DNA of 23,900 nucleotides from a virus, in IMG/VR virus record IMGVR_UViG_3300034101_000671, positions 1 to 23,900 of that record. The stretch is one strand, 5' to 3'. The notes below the pieces were generated by a model. It was not told the DNA's origin and did not search any database. It saw only the letters and a program-made list of their open reading frames with translations. Positions 6,165 through 14,635 of the stretch are shown here, piece after piece. The stretch's first letter is position 1. Each line of letters starts with the position of its first letter. The position numbers were made by a program, and so were the translations under genes.

Positions 6165-7466
6165 TTATAGAGTTCTTGAACCTAATTTAATATAAGGACT
6201 TTGCCCGTTTGTATTCCATCCGTCTATACCCATATTTACAGGTACATTAGAATTAATCCATCGTGTAGCAACTGAAGGGTCAAATGTAGCAGGTGGATTA
6301 ACCCAGTACCAACGTCCTGCGTTATTAATATGATTGAACTTAGTATTGGTAGTCAGGTATGGTACATTGTGTACAATCATTTTACCATACGCAGCTGAGT
6401 CAAATGCAATAAGTGTACAATCATATTGAGAATAGATAGTGTCTATATTGCAATACCCATCTTTCAGACGTACATGAAATGCAGCTACAGAAGGTTGCTG
6501 TTCTACATGGCATCCACGTATAGTAAGTTCTTTTACTACATTACTTGCATTGTCATCAAAGAATACCTCGTACTGAGGACCAGCTTGAACACCCTCAAAA
6601 ATGTTATGGTCAAGTACAAGTCCTGATACAGCAATAGCACGTATAGCTGCAAATTGTCCAGCACTATGCCTAAACTTACAATCTCTTACAAGAGAGTGGT
6701 TGCATTGAGACGCACTGTTAGAACCTCCTGTAAACCTAGCATAATCTAGGTCTATACTAATATTATTTTCCCAAAAGTAGCATTGGTCTATTACTGTACC
6801 CATAGTCCAACCACCTTTAAAAGCCGTGGCAAAACTATAAAATCTGCAACCTTGTATTCTTGTACCATAGTTAGCCTGCATATCTATTGCAGTAGCTGTA
6901 CGTCCAGAAGATTCAAAACTAAGGTTAGTAATTCTAAGCTGACAGTCTATGCCTGCATTGGCTTCACTAAGACTAGCATAGGCACGCTTAATTCCTGTCA
7001 TCCCTGAGGGAATAAACAGACGTGACCCATGTCCTTCTATTTCAAGAATCTTGTTATAATTAGCAGGTAGCTCAAGAGTCTTGCTAAGTGTAATGTCAGC
7101 AGCAAGATGAATACTTCTTACAGTACCACTTACCACTCCAGACCATGCAGCTTGTAATTCAGCATCTGTAGATACCCAACGTACAAATCCTATATTAGCT
7201 CCTCCTCCTGTACCACTTGGACCCATAGGACCTACAGGACCCTGAGGACCAGGAATACCTTGTGGACCAGCAGGACCTTGTGCCCCATCTGCCCCATCTG
7301 TACCTTTAAGTGGATTAGTTACTTTAACCCAACCAGTAGGTTGAAAGATATAACTATCTCCATTGTCAAGAATCATCAAATCCCTATTGGTAATAAATCC
7401 ATCAGGGCGTATGGTAGGAAGAGAATCTCTATACCATAATCTAGCTTGGTCTAAGTTGTATTCCAT
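6165..7466 (-). CDS. Collagen-hinged beta-helix tailspike (433 aa)
   Basis: Residues 1-54 are a short head-binding domain (IRPDGFITNRDLMILDNGDS, then GWVKVTNP). Residues 55-85 are ten Gly-X-Y collagen triplets ending in GPSG. A Gly-rich joint follows, and residues 90-400 form a beta-helix (IHLAADITLSKTLELPANYN, IEGHGSRLFIPSGM, many 'xxCxF' turns). The C-terminal section (264-409) is paralogous to that of the 475-aa tailspike next door. The collagen segment likely forms a trimeric stalk between attachment domain and spike. The gene starts at ATG 7466, three bases after the 103-aa gene, and is separated from the next tailspike by one base, so both are made from one message. Role in glycan binding is inferred. 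Confidence 0.85.
   Translation of the reverse strand: MEYNLDQARLWYRDSLPTIRPDGFITNRDLMILDNGDSYIFQPTGWVKVTNPLKGTDGADGAQGPAGPQGIPGPQGPVGPMGPSGTGGGANIGFVRWVSTDAELQAAWSGVVSGTVRSIHLAADITLSKTLELPANYNKILEIEGHGSRLFIPSGMTGIKRAYASLSEANAGIDCQLRITNLSFESSGRTATAIDMQANYGTRIQGCRFYSFATAFKGGWTMGTVIDQCYFWENNISIDLDYARFTGGSNSASQCNHSLVRDCKFRHSAGQFAAIRAIAVSGLVLDHNIFEGVQAGPQYEVFFDDNASNVVKELTIRGCHVEQQPSVAAFHVRLKDGYCNIDTIYSQYDCTLIAFDSAAYGKMIVHNVPYLTTNTKFNHINNAGRWYWVNPPATFDPSVATRWINSNVPVNMGIDGWNTNGQSPYIKLGSRTL
7212..7304 (-). repeat. Collagen-like Gly-X-Y repeat in the 433-aa tailspike
   Basis: Codons for residues 55-85 of the 433-aa protein encode ten Gly-X-Y triplets, mostly GPQ, GPV, GPA, GAD and GPM. The DNA is visibly repetitive (recurring 'gga cc' units on the plus strand) and locally richer in GC than its surroundings. 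Such coding repeats can change length by slippage. Confidence 0.85.
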
Positions 7467-7469
7467 AGT

Positions 7470-7781
7470 TTATATATCTTGTAGTATAGCAGGGGCATCT
7501 GTACAACAACCACATTGGTCACATAATTCCGCAACTTCTTGAATAATATCCTCTATCTGTGCTTCAGTTACACAAGGCTCTGTGTCTAAAAGTACATATA
7601 CAGTATCATAATATCTATTGAGGATAGCTATTAATGCCTGGATATATCTTACATTTTTAAATGCAGGAACTGCGTCAGCCTTTAAAAACATTTCTTGTTT
7701 TAAAGCTTTATACGCCATATCTGCTGCACAACATTGTGCCTTCAGAATAATGTTTAAGAAGTTGGATTGTGTCCTTGCCAT
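7470..7781 (-). CDS. Small Cys-rich helical protein (103 aa)
   Basis: A mostly helical protein with Cys in clusters: AQCCAADM near residue 16, EPCVTEAQ near 69, and a C-terminal ELCDQCGCCTDAP. There is no signal peptide and no classical zinc-finger spacing I can name. It starts with an ATG that overlaps the stop of the collagen-like fibre gene (TAATG) and ends three bases before the tailspike gene. The helix-plus-Cys pattern resembles the C-terminal domain of the 208-aa protein (residues about 140-208) in the same region. Both could be small partner proteins, such as a chaperone, cap or metal-binding clip for the collagen fibre. I do not recognise the family with certainty. Confidence 0.75.
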   Translation of the reverse strand: MARTQSNFLNIILKAQCCAADMAYKALKQEMFLKADAVPAFKNVRYIQALIAILNRYYDTVYVLLDTEPCVTEAQIEDIIQEVAELCDQCGCCTDAPAILQDI

Positions 7782-8890
7782 TAGCTAAGTTCAAATTCAA
7801 TAGTGTCCAGAGAAATATCTGAGTTATATACAGGTATTTTAGAACCAAGAAGGGTTACAATACCTGTAGTTGCAATACTTACTACTCCCCAAATTCCTGA
7901 GAATACATCAAAGATAGGAGCATATTGTAATACAGTAGGTGTATATCCTGCAGGGTATTGGTAAATCTGCACATCAGTATTTATGATGGACGGAGCTGTA
8001 CCATGCTGTATACTACCATTAGTCTTTACACTGTTACCATCCTGTCTGTATCTAGGAGTTCTAGCACTTGCTACATAAGGACTAAAAGGTGTAATGTTCT
8101 GATATGCTGTAATAGGATAAGCATAGGGCAACTGTTGCCACGCTGAACCATTGTAATACCAAAAAGTAGAACTTGTAGTATTAAGATATACATCTCCTAA
8201 TGTCCCTGCACCTACAGGATCTACAGGACCAGAAGTAAAACTACCTGTAGGATTACTAGGAGTTTGTCCTGCACAAAGGTTTACCCAGCCTGATACATAA
8301 GTTACAGAACCTCCTACTACAAAACTACCTAAGGTCAAAGAACCTATAGTAGCTGTACTAGTCAGTACATTTATGTAGCATTGGTTTGTGTATGTAGTGC
8401 TAAAACCTGTACCTGTATTACTTGTAGCATAAGCAAAGTACACATATGCAGAAGTACCATTAGTACCTGCTAATCCTTGGATACCTTGAGGACCTTGTGA
8501 TCCAGTAGCTCCTGCTGCGCCTGTAGCTCCTGTAGCTCCTGCAGGACCTTGCAAACCAGGTGCTCCTTGAGATGCAAGTAATGCCCAATTTGTAGTATCT
8601 ATAACTGGGTTAGAAGCAGAAGGACCTACATTATTAATACAGAAATAAGAAGCTCCTCCATATGCTACTGCATCATCTTGTACATATACACCTAAAGGAC
8701 TCCAAGTGCCTTGCCAATTTAAACCTGCTGGGCCTATTGGACCTGCATTACCTTGTGGACCTTGAGGACCTGTTGCACCTATAGGTCCTTGTGGGCCTGT
8801 TGCACCAACTGGTCCAACTGGACCTACAGGGCCTTGTGGTCCTGCAGTACCTCCAGGAATAGTAAGAATAGGGTCTTGACAACAGCTCAT
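7781..8890 (-). CDS. Collagen-like fibre with carbohydrate-binding module (369 aa)
   Basis: Order of parts: an N-terminal MSCCQDPILTIPGG; 14 Gly-X-Y triplets (residues 14-57); a CBM5/12-like module (57-108) with the typical WQGTWSPLGVYVQDDAV, YGGASYFC and NWALLA; 12 further Gly-X-Y triplets (109-145); and a beta domain beginning NGTSAYVYFAYA (145-180), which is also found near the N-terminus of the 1207-aa fibre. Then come a 'GTLGDVYLNT...WYYNGSAWQQL' strand pair (230-254) common in phage tail fibres, and a C-terminal beta domain. The whole looks like a trimeric, hinged adhesive fibre that binds sugars on the cell surface. It overlaps the next gene's ATG by one base (TAATG). The Cys-Cys start is unusual for a virion protein. 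Confidence 0.88.
   Translation of the reverse strand: MSCCQDPILTIPGGTAGPQGPVGPVGPVGATGPQGPIGATGPQGPQGNAGPIGPAGLNWQGTWSPLGVYVQDDAVAYGGASYFCINNVGPSASNPVIDTTNWALLASQGAPGLQGPAGATGATGAAGATGSQGPQGIQGLAGTNGTSAYVYFAYATSNTGTGFSTTYTNQCYINVLTSTATIGSLTLGSFVVGGSVTYVSGWVNLCAGQTPSNPTGSFTSGPVDPVGAGTLGDVYLNTTSSTFWYYNGSAWQQLPYAYPITAYQNITPFSPYVASARTPRYRQDGNSVKTNGSIQHGTAPSIINTDVQIYQYPAGYTPTVLQYAPIFDVFSGIWGVVSIATTGIVTLLGSKIPVYNSDISLDTIEFELS
8456..8566 (-). repeat. Second collagen-like Gly-X-Y block of the 369-aa fibre
   Basis: This block codes for residues 109-145: 12 triplets dominated by GAT, GAA and GPQ. It is separated from the first block by the CBM-like module, so the protein has two collagen stalks around a sugar-binding domain. 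Confidence 0.88.
8720..8851 (-). repeat. First collagen-like Gly-X-Y block of the 369-aa fibre
   Basis: This block codes for residues 14-57: 14 triplets dominated by GPQ, GPV, GAT and GPI. The plus strand shows near-repeats of ggacct, ggtcct and gcacc, so length variation by slippage or recombination with the second block is possible. Confidence 0.88.
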
Positions 8891-8891
8891 T

Positions 8892-11800
8892 TTATACGTG
8901 GATTATTTTGCTAAGAATTCTAATAACACCATTTTGTTTCATAAGAACTATTTCATCATATGCATATTGTGAACCAAATGTATAAGTACGAATAGTATAA
9001 GTAGTAGCTGCACTATCTTGTACAATTCTATTTGTAGCTAATGCTCCTGTGGCTACTAAATTGAATTGTACTGGGCATCCAATTGTAGTAACAAATCTTA
9101 CAGGCAACCCTTCAGGCATATTAGTAATAAAGCTAACTTGATAAGTAGCTGGAACATGACTTCCAAATATTACTGTACCTCCCATTAACTCAAAATATTT
9201 AGGCAGAGTTAAAGTTAAAGTACCTGGAACATACAATAAAGTAGTAGCTGCAGTATAATTGTAATATACATAATAGTTTCTAATGCCTGAAGGCATTGCA
9301 GGACCTATAAAAGGTGTAGTATCAATAAGTCCTAAAGCTATACGAGTAGTAAGCTCTGAGTAAGTAGGAGTAATAATAGAATTAAACGAACTGGCAGCAC
9401 TAATATTTACACTATTATTTCTACTATTAAACCAATAAGGGAACTGTATAAAATCTCTTCCTGCGTCATTATAAGGTCCTATAAGTCCAGCTCCAGGAGC
9501 TGCTACCCCTTGTCCATCTACTACAGCATTAGTACTATGTAATAAATATCTACCTGTAGTAGTAAGAGTAGCAGTACAAGTAAAAGTGTACTCATCTACA
9601 ATAGATGCTATAGTAGCTGTAACTTTAAGTGCAGCACCTGATGCTACTGTCCAAGTCCTGTAGTTACCATTAGGCGAATTATTTACAGGATTAGCCGCAT
9701 CATTTGCTAATACAGTATTTACAGTCATACCTTCTACTCCTACTTGATAAACACCTCCTGTCGCATTAATCATGTGCGGCATTTGTGTTTGAACAGTAAG
9801 TGTAAAAGTAGTTGTTTGATAAGTAATAGTTCCTATAGCAGTACCAGTAGCTCCTCCAGTAACAACTGTAATACTTCTTATCATATTCATATTATCCCCA
9901 AACAAAGAGGGGAGTAATGAATCATCTGGGCCATACCCAGAAGTAGCTACTTTTAAATCTCTAATTGTATTTCTTTGAAAAGTAGTAGGGATAGTGTAAT
10001 TTACTTCTTTAGTACTATTTGTACCAAATCTAACTGCAGACAATTTAGGATTACGTCCTTCAAGAGTCATTCCATATACAGTAGTTCCTGAAGTTAAAAT
10101 TACTGTATCTAATCCTGAAAATAAACTTATTAGAAGAGGAAGGTTACTACCATCTCCAAATGTTCCTTGTATCTTCCAAGAGTCTATTGTAGAGGTTGCA
10201 TTTAAAACACAAGATTGTATTGTGTTGGATTGTGTTACAAGGTTATTAGCAAAAGTAGATGTATTTGAAAAATCATTATCATATATATATGTAGATACAG
10301 CAGAATTTACATTGTTTCCTCCTGCCCAAGGTAAAACATTTGAACCATCTGCTCCTATAGATTTTGTACCTATAAATTTGTTATTACGGAAAGTTCCTAA
10401 TAATCCTAAAGACCCTGAAGAACCATCTCCATTTCTATAAAAGTATGCTCCTGATATATCATTTTGATAAAAGTCAGCAATTTTATTTGCATAGAAATAA
10501 GAGTACTCTATATTATTATCAGAAAATCCATTAGTACTTAGACTATCACCTATTTCTATTACACCTGGGTCACAAAAAGAATCATAATTCCAAGGTTCAG
10601 CAGCTGAATTACCATGGTTTACATAGTTATCTATAAGAGTATAACTTATAGTATTTTTATTAAAATAAGAAGAAAGTGGTAAAGTTTTATTTACTCCTCT
10701 AATAACACTATTTCTTATAGTATTACCTATAAAATAGTCAAAAGATGTATCTATAGCTTCATGAAAAATAAGCATAGTTATAACTCCTGTATAAGGAGCT
10801 ATGTTACCAGATACTGTAAAAGTAGTTCCAGTAGAAGCACTTATAATTGTTTTATAAGTAAGTACTAATGCAGAAGGCCCTGTAGTAAAATAAACTATGT
10901 CTCCTGCAGATGAATTATGTGCACTATTTGGACCATTTAGAGTAATTAATGTATTAGCTCCAGAAACTGTAGCTGTACTAGTCCCATTTCCTGCTACTAA
11001 CTCAAATACTCTAGAACCTAAATTATTTAAAATAGCTTCATTACAAATTCCTTGACGAACTTCTACATTACCTGCTACAGTATTTCTATATAAAAGAGCT
11101 TTTGCAGAAGTTGATAATACTGCTGAATCTGCATTTCTATAAAAAATATCTCCTATTACTGTATTATCAATAATAGTGTTATCATAAAATCGTGAAAAAT
11201 TTGCTTTATTTAATACAGAATCTTTTATTACATTATTAAAAAAATCTGTATACCCAAATATACTATCGTCTAAATTAGTAATAACTACATTAGAAAAAGT
11301 ATTATCTGCAATTGTAGATGCTTGAAAATTTACATTAAAAAATCTTGTAAAGTTTGCATAACCTGTTTCCTGGTCTATAGAATTATTTTTAAAATTTCCT
11401 ACTGTACTGTAATTAACTAAACTTGTGGTATTACCTGATGCAGTATAATCAGGCATTCTTTGAGTTAAACTTCTTCCTACATTATCATAAAAATTTATTT
11501 TATTTCCTGAATAAAAAGAAGCTCCCCATCTAAAAGCTTTTTTAATAAGTTCGTTAGATCCAGATAAATTTACATTACGTAAAACATTATTAAACTTATC
11601 CCAACGAGAAGTTACTGTATAAGTACCCATATCAAAAGTACAACCCTGTACTTCAAGATAATAGTAAGAAGTATTATCTTTTGGAATAAAATTCCAATTA
11701 GTCGGGTCACCTGCAGGGTCTGTAGTATATGTACCAGTAGAACCTGTAAGTTGAAAAACTTCATTAAAGTTTTCTACAAAATTTCCAAAAGTATAAGATT

Positions 11801-12515
11801 GTCCAGGTCTAAATAAATTAGTTACAGTCAACCTGTTTATAACTCTTGCGAGGTATATACCAGTAGTATCAAGTTCATTTGTACTAATAGCTCTTAAAAT
11901 AATACCTGCTGTATGAGGGTAATTATCAAATCCTGCAGAAGGATAAGTTTGACCATAGTATGCTGGTGAACAATCTGCAATACCCCCAGGAGGATTTTCT
12001 CCATCTCCTACATCTACAATCCAATAACTAGCCCCAGGTATTAAATCATTTGAAGTTATTTCATTAACTATGTCTGCTAAGTATCTTTTGTTAAGACCTG
12101 CAGTTATAAAAGTAAGGTCTACTTGACCTCCTCCTGCATTAGCTCCTGTAATACCTGTAAGATTAGCAGCACCTGCTGCTAAGAAATTTAGTATTGTAAA
12201 AGGACTTCCTGTAACAACAGAGTTATTTACTTCTATACCTACCCCTGCAGAACCTACTCCAGCAGCTCCTTTAATTTTTACCCAGTAATTGTCAAAGTCT
12301 ACAGCTACAGGATTATTAATAGGAGTAGTACTAGTAATAATAGCCATCCACTCTGAAGTAGGAGTGGGGAATTCATAGCTAAATCCTGTTACTACATCAG
12401 GAGAACCAGGAGTTACTGTATTAGCAAATGCAATATATACATAAGCTGAAATACCATTTTGACCGTATAAAGCTTGTGGTATATTTACAATACCACCATT
12501 GCAGTTAGCACTCAT
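8892..12515 (-). CDS. Very large fibre/spike with Asn-rich beta-helix (1207 aa)
   Basis: The N-terminal domain (residues 1-80) has NGISAYVYIAFA and FDNYWVKIKG, matching the beta domain of the 369-aa fibre. Next is a jelly-roll-like region (80-290) with NKRYLADIVNEITSNDLIPG and AGIILRAISTNELDTTGIYL, of a type seen in Bacteroidota phage tail proteins. Residues about 290-780 are a long run of short repeats rich in Asn, Phe and Ile (for example FFNNVIKDSVLNKANFSRFY), which looks like a solenoid beta-helix. Ser/Thr/Gly-rich beta domains and a C-terminal domain ending MKQNGVIRILSKIIHV follow. No catalytic motif is recognised. It is the largest gene in the window and the probable main adhesin. It starts in a TAATG overlap with the 208-aa gene. 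The central part is unusually AT-rich. Confidence 0.85.
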   Translation of the reverse strand: MSANCNGGIVNIPQALYGQNGISAYVYIAFANTVTPGSPDVVTGFSYEFPTPTSEWMAIITSTTPINNPVAVDFDNYWVKIKGAAGVGSAGVGIEVNNSVVTGSPFTILNFLAAGAANLTGITGANAGGGQVDLTFITAGLNKRYLADIVNEITSNDLIPGASYWIVDVGDGENPPGGIADCSPAYYGQTYPSAGFDNYPHTAGIILRAISTNELDTTGIYLARVINRLTVTNLFRPGQSYTFGNFVENFNEVFQLTGSTGTYTTDPAGDPTNWNFIPKDNTSYYYLEVQGCTFDMGTYTVTSRWDKFNNVLRNVNLSGSNELIKKAFRWGASFYSGNKINFYDNVGRSLTQRMPDYTASGNTTSLVNYSTVGNFKNNSIDQETGYANFTRFFNVNFQASTIADNTFSNVVITNLDDSIFGYTDFFNNVIKDSVLNKANFSRFYDNTIIDNTVIGDIFYRNADSAVLSTSAKALLYRNTVAGNVEVRQGICNEAILNNLGSRVFELVAGNGTSTATVSGANTLITLNGPNSAHNSSAGDIVYFTTGPSALVLTYKTIISASTGTTFTVSGNIAPYTGVITMLIFHEAIDTSFDYFIGNTIRNSVIRGVNKTLPLSSYFNKNTISYTLIDNYVNHGNSAAEPWNYDSFCDPGVIEIGDSLSTNGFSDNNIEYSYFYANKIADFYQNDISGAYFYRNGDGSSGSLGLLGTFRNNKFIGTKSIGADGSNVLPWAGGNNVNSAVSTYIYDNDFSNTSTFANNLVTQSNTIQSCVLNATSTIDSWKIQGTFGDGSNLPLLISLFSGLDTVILTSGTTVYGMTLEGRNPKLSAVRFGTNSTKEVNYTIPTTFQRNTIRDLKVATSGYGPDDSLLPSLFGDNMNMIRSITVVTGGATGTAIGTITYQTTTFTLTVQTQMPHMINATGGVYQVGVEGMTVNTVLANDAANPVNNSPNGNYRTWTVASGAALKVTATIASIVDEYTFTCTATLTTTGRYLLHSTNAVVDGQGVAAPGAGLIGPYNDAGRDFIQFPYWFNSRNNSVNISAASSFNSIITPTYSELTTRIALGLIDTTPFIGPAMPSGIRNYYVYYNYTAATTLLYVPGTLTLTLPKYFELMGGTVIFGSHVPATYQVSFITNMPEGLPVRFVTTIGCPVQFNLVATGALATNRIVQDSAATTYTIRTYTFGSQYAYDEIVLMKQNGVIRILSKIIHV

Positions 12516-13141
12516 TAGCAGTTAGTACAGTTTTTATTGTTACAAATCCATTGTGCTTTGGCAAGATGCTTCTTAGCCATTTCTAGTTTACCACAAGCTG
12601 CTGCAAACTCTGCAGCTTTTAAATAAGACTCTGCTTCAAGGGCATTATTAAGTTTCTCAGGTTTACAATCAGTACAATCAGCCTGAGAAGCAAGATGAAA
12701 CATTTTATCAATGCAGCATCTAATCTGACAAGTAAGGAAAAAAGTCTGTGTTACAGTAGCTGTATAAGTATTTACTCCTACATTACCATTTACTGTATAA
12801 GTAATAGAATATACACCATCTGCAAAAGCTGAAGTAGCTGCACCTCCAAAATTAGCCATAGTAAGACTAACTTCTAAAGTACCTGTATCATCAGGAAAAG
12901 CTGCGAAAGGATTTAATACACCAAGTTCTGCAGAGTCAAAGGTACTAATAGTACCAGAAGGTAATGTAAATGCAACTACTGTAGAAGTAACATCACCTAC
13001 TTCAGGATTAGGCGTACCCCAACCACCAGGGTTAGAACTAGCATTATATTCTCCTGTAGTCTCAGAGAATTTAATTGTTTTGCAATTACTTGTTTGGCAC
13101 AAGTGGATGCCTAACTGAAGATTTGTATTTACTAGAGCCAT
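12515..13141 (-). CDS. Fibre-associated protein: beta domain plus Cys-rich helical tail (208 aa)
   Basis: Residues 1-135 form a beta-rich domain that starts MALVNTNLQLGIHLCQTSNC and includes the phrase FSETTGEYNASSNPGGWG; I have seen similar starts in Bacteroidota phage proteins of unknown role. Residues about 136-208 are helical and carry nine Cys (TCQIRCCIDKM, ADCTDCKP, AACGKLEM, WICNNKNCTNC), with helix pairs typical of a small tetratricopeptide-like hairpin (AESYLKAAEFAAA). It is the first gene after the strong terminator at 13174-13201 and leads directly into the 1207-aa fibre gene. The Cys-rich end resembles the 103-aa protein. A fibre attachment or assembly partner is likely; function is not established. 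Confidence 0.78.
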   Translation of the reverse strand: MALVNTNLQLGIHLCQTSNCKTIKFSETTGEYNASSNPGGWGTPNPEVGDVTSTVVAFTLPSGTISTFDSAELGVLNPFAAFPDDTGTLEVSLTMANFGGAATSAFADGVYSITYTVNGNVGVNTYTATVTQTFFLTCQIRCCIDKMFHLASQADCTDCKPEKLNNALEAESYLKAAEFAAACGKLEMAKKHLAKAQWICNNKNCTNC

Positions 13142-13173
13142 TTATTTTCTTATTGACTTATTTATTTTATTTG

Positions 13174-13201
13174 AAAAAGGGGAGAGGTAACACCCCTCCC
13201 C
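13174..13201 (-). terminator. Strong intrinsic terminator after the 455-aa structural gene
   Basis: On the minus strand, GGGGAGGGG and CCTCTCCCC pair over nine positions (one G-T wobble) around the 5-base loop TGTTA, followed at once by five T. Flanking TTTGAA and TTCAAA could extend the stem. It is by far the most GC-rich hairpin in a gap in this window. It should separate the capsid transcription unit from the fibre genes. Confidence 0.9.
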
Positions 13202-13244
13202 TCATTCAAAAACCTAAAAACAAACTATGGAACTTGACAACAAA

Positions 13245-14612
13245 TTACACAAATGCAGTAACATTGGCAAATGCTCCAGGAACACTAGCCATCCAAGTAT
13301 TCAACGCAGGTTGAACAGCTGCTGTAGTATTATTTGTTTTACCTTGAGCTGCACCTGCACCACCAGCTGCTGTATCGTACATAAAGATTTTAATAAGCTG
13401 TGGCATGCGAGGAGACGCTACTACAGTTGCAAAATCTTGGCCGTAATGCTCAATAGTAATACAATCATAATACAAAGTAGCATTTACAAATGCATCAGCA
13501 TAAGTAGCATTTTGAGTAGAAGTTGTAGAAGCATCAGCTGTAAAAGTCTCATTAGCCAAAGGCAGGGGAACAGTCATACGATTGAGTGCTCCTTCAAATC
13601 CTTTGCTGAATGATTCTTCTTCAAGTACCAGACGACCATCTCCAGACCCATAAGTAGCATCTTGAGTTTTGCTAAGTACAGTAGCACCATAACCACTCAT
13701 TTGCAGAGTAAAGCCTACACGCTTAAACTTAAAGAAATCACGACGGTAAGGAAGAGCCTTACCAGTAAAACGCACACCCCAGTTAGCACCTGCAGTAACT
13801 ACACCATGATCTACATCAGCAATAGCAGATTGGCTAGGACCTGCGTAAGGCTGATCTAAAATAAATGCATTAGCAATAGTAGGATGAGCACCTTGAATAG
13901 TATAAACTGGAACAGTTACACCACGACCTGATGCTACAGTAGTAGTACCAATTCTTACAATAGATCCTGCACCTGTAATATTAGCTGTAGCTCCTGAGTA
14001 AGTAATTACATTAGATCCATGTGTTACAGCCAAAGTTCTTGCAGAACCATCTACTGCTCCTGCTGAACCACTATTTAACATTACAGCAGTAATTGCAGAA
14101 CCATCAGTAGTGTACTTCTTCATTTGATTCTTAACAATTGCCTTAGCAAGGTCAAGTTGTGAAGTAACCAGATTGTTAGGTACATATACTACGTTCTTTT
14201 TCTTTTGCTCAGACCACATCATGTCATCTTGATTCTCAATTACAGTAAGTTGGAAATCCAAACCTGCTGTAATATCAAGAGAACCTGAAGTTCCATTGTA
14301 ACCAATGTGATAGATTTGCTCTTGTCCAGTTGCACCAGCTTTACCACGGTATGCAGTTACTTTATCTCCAGAAATTTTTCCAGAAAACACTAAATTATCA
14401 CCATTGCGTTGTACAATTTGAATCCATGGGGAAGTTGCATAAGTAGCTAGAGAAGCTGCTAAAATAGGAGAACCAGAGCTATTTAAAACTACTACCTCAC
14501 CATCTGCGATATAAGCAGATGCATTAGGGTCAGTAAATTGGACATTTGCTGTACGGGCAATATTTTTACCTACAAATGTCTCTTGTAAGTTTTGAACACT
14601 TAATACGCTCAT
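13245..14612 (-). CDS. Abundant virion structural protein, family unknown (455 aa)
   Basis: The protein begins MSVLSVQNLQETFVGKNIAR and a beta-rich N-terminal domain follows (residues 20-115). Then come NVVYVPNNLVTSQLDLAKAIVKNQMKKY (a linker and helix), a Gly/Ala/Thr-rich beta domain (170-265), and a C-terminal part with LPYRRDFFKFKRVGFTLQM, EEESFSKGFEGALNRM and YYDCITIEHYGQDF. There is no signal peptide or membrane segment. It is the last gene before the strong terminator and the third after the connector, so it belongs to the capsid/neck unit. A major tail or head-decorating protein are both possible. I cannot choose by sequence alone. The start has an A-rich leader (AAAAATTAATCAAA) and no clear Shine-Dalgarno site. 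Confidence 0.8.
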   Translation of the reverse strand: MSVLSVQNLQETFVGKNIARTANVQFTDPNASAYIADGEVVVLNSSGSPILAASLATYATSPWIQIVQRNGDNLVFSGKISGDKVTAYRGKAGATGQEQIYHIGYNGTSGSLDITAGLDFQLTVIENQDDMMWSEQKKKNVVYVPNNLVTSQLDLAKAIVKNQMKKYTTDGSAITAVMLNSGSAGAVDGSARTLAVTHGSNVITYSGATANITGAGSIVRIGTTTVASGRGVTVPVYTIQGAHPTIANAFILDQPYAGPSQSAIADVDHGVVTAGANWGVRFTGKALPYRRDFFKFKRVGFTLQMSGYGATVLSKTQDATYGSGDGRLVLEEESFSKGFEGALNRMTVPLPLANETFTADASTTSTQNATYADAFVNATLYYDCITIEHYGQDFATVVASPRMPQLIKIFMYDTAAGGAGAAQGKTNNTTAAVQPALNTWMASVPGAFANVTAFV

Positions 14613-14635
14613 TTTGATTAATTTTTAAAGGTTAA

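Noticed and set aside
8456-8851. A CRISPR-like or tandem-repeat array
   Set aside because: The repeated units are Gly-X-Y codons in frame within a collagen-like gene, without spacers of constant length.
4736-12515. A diversity-generating retroelement with variable region in a fibre gene
   Set aside because: No reverse transcriptase gene or template repeat is seen in the window and no C-type-lectin end is recognised; a template outside the window cannot be excluded.
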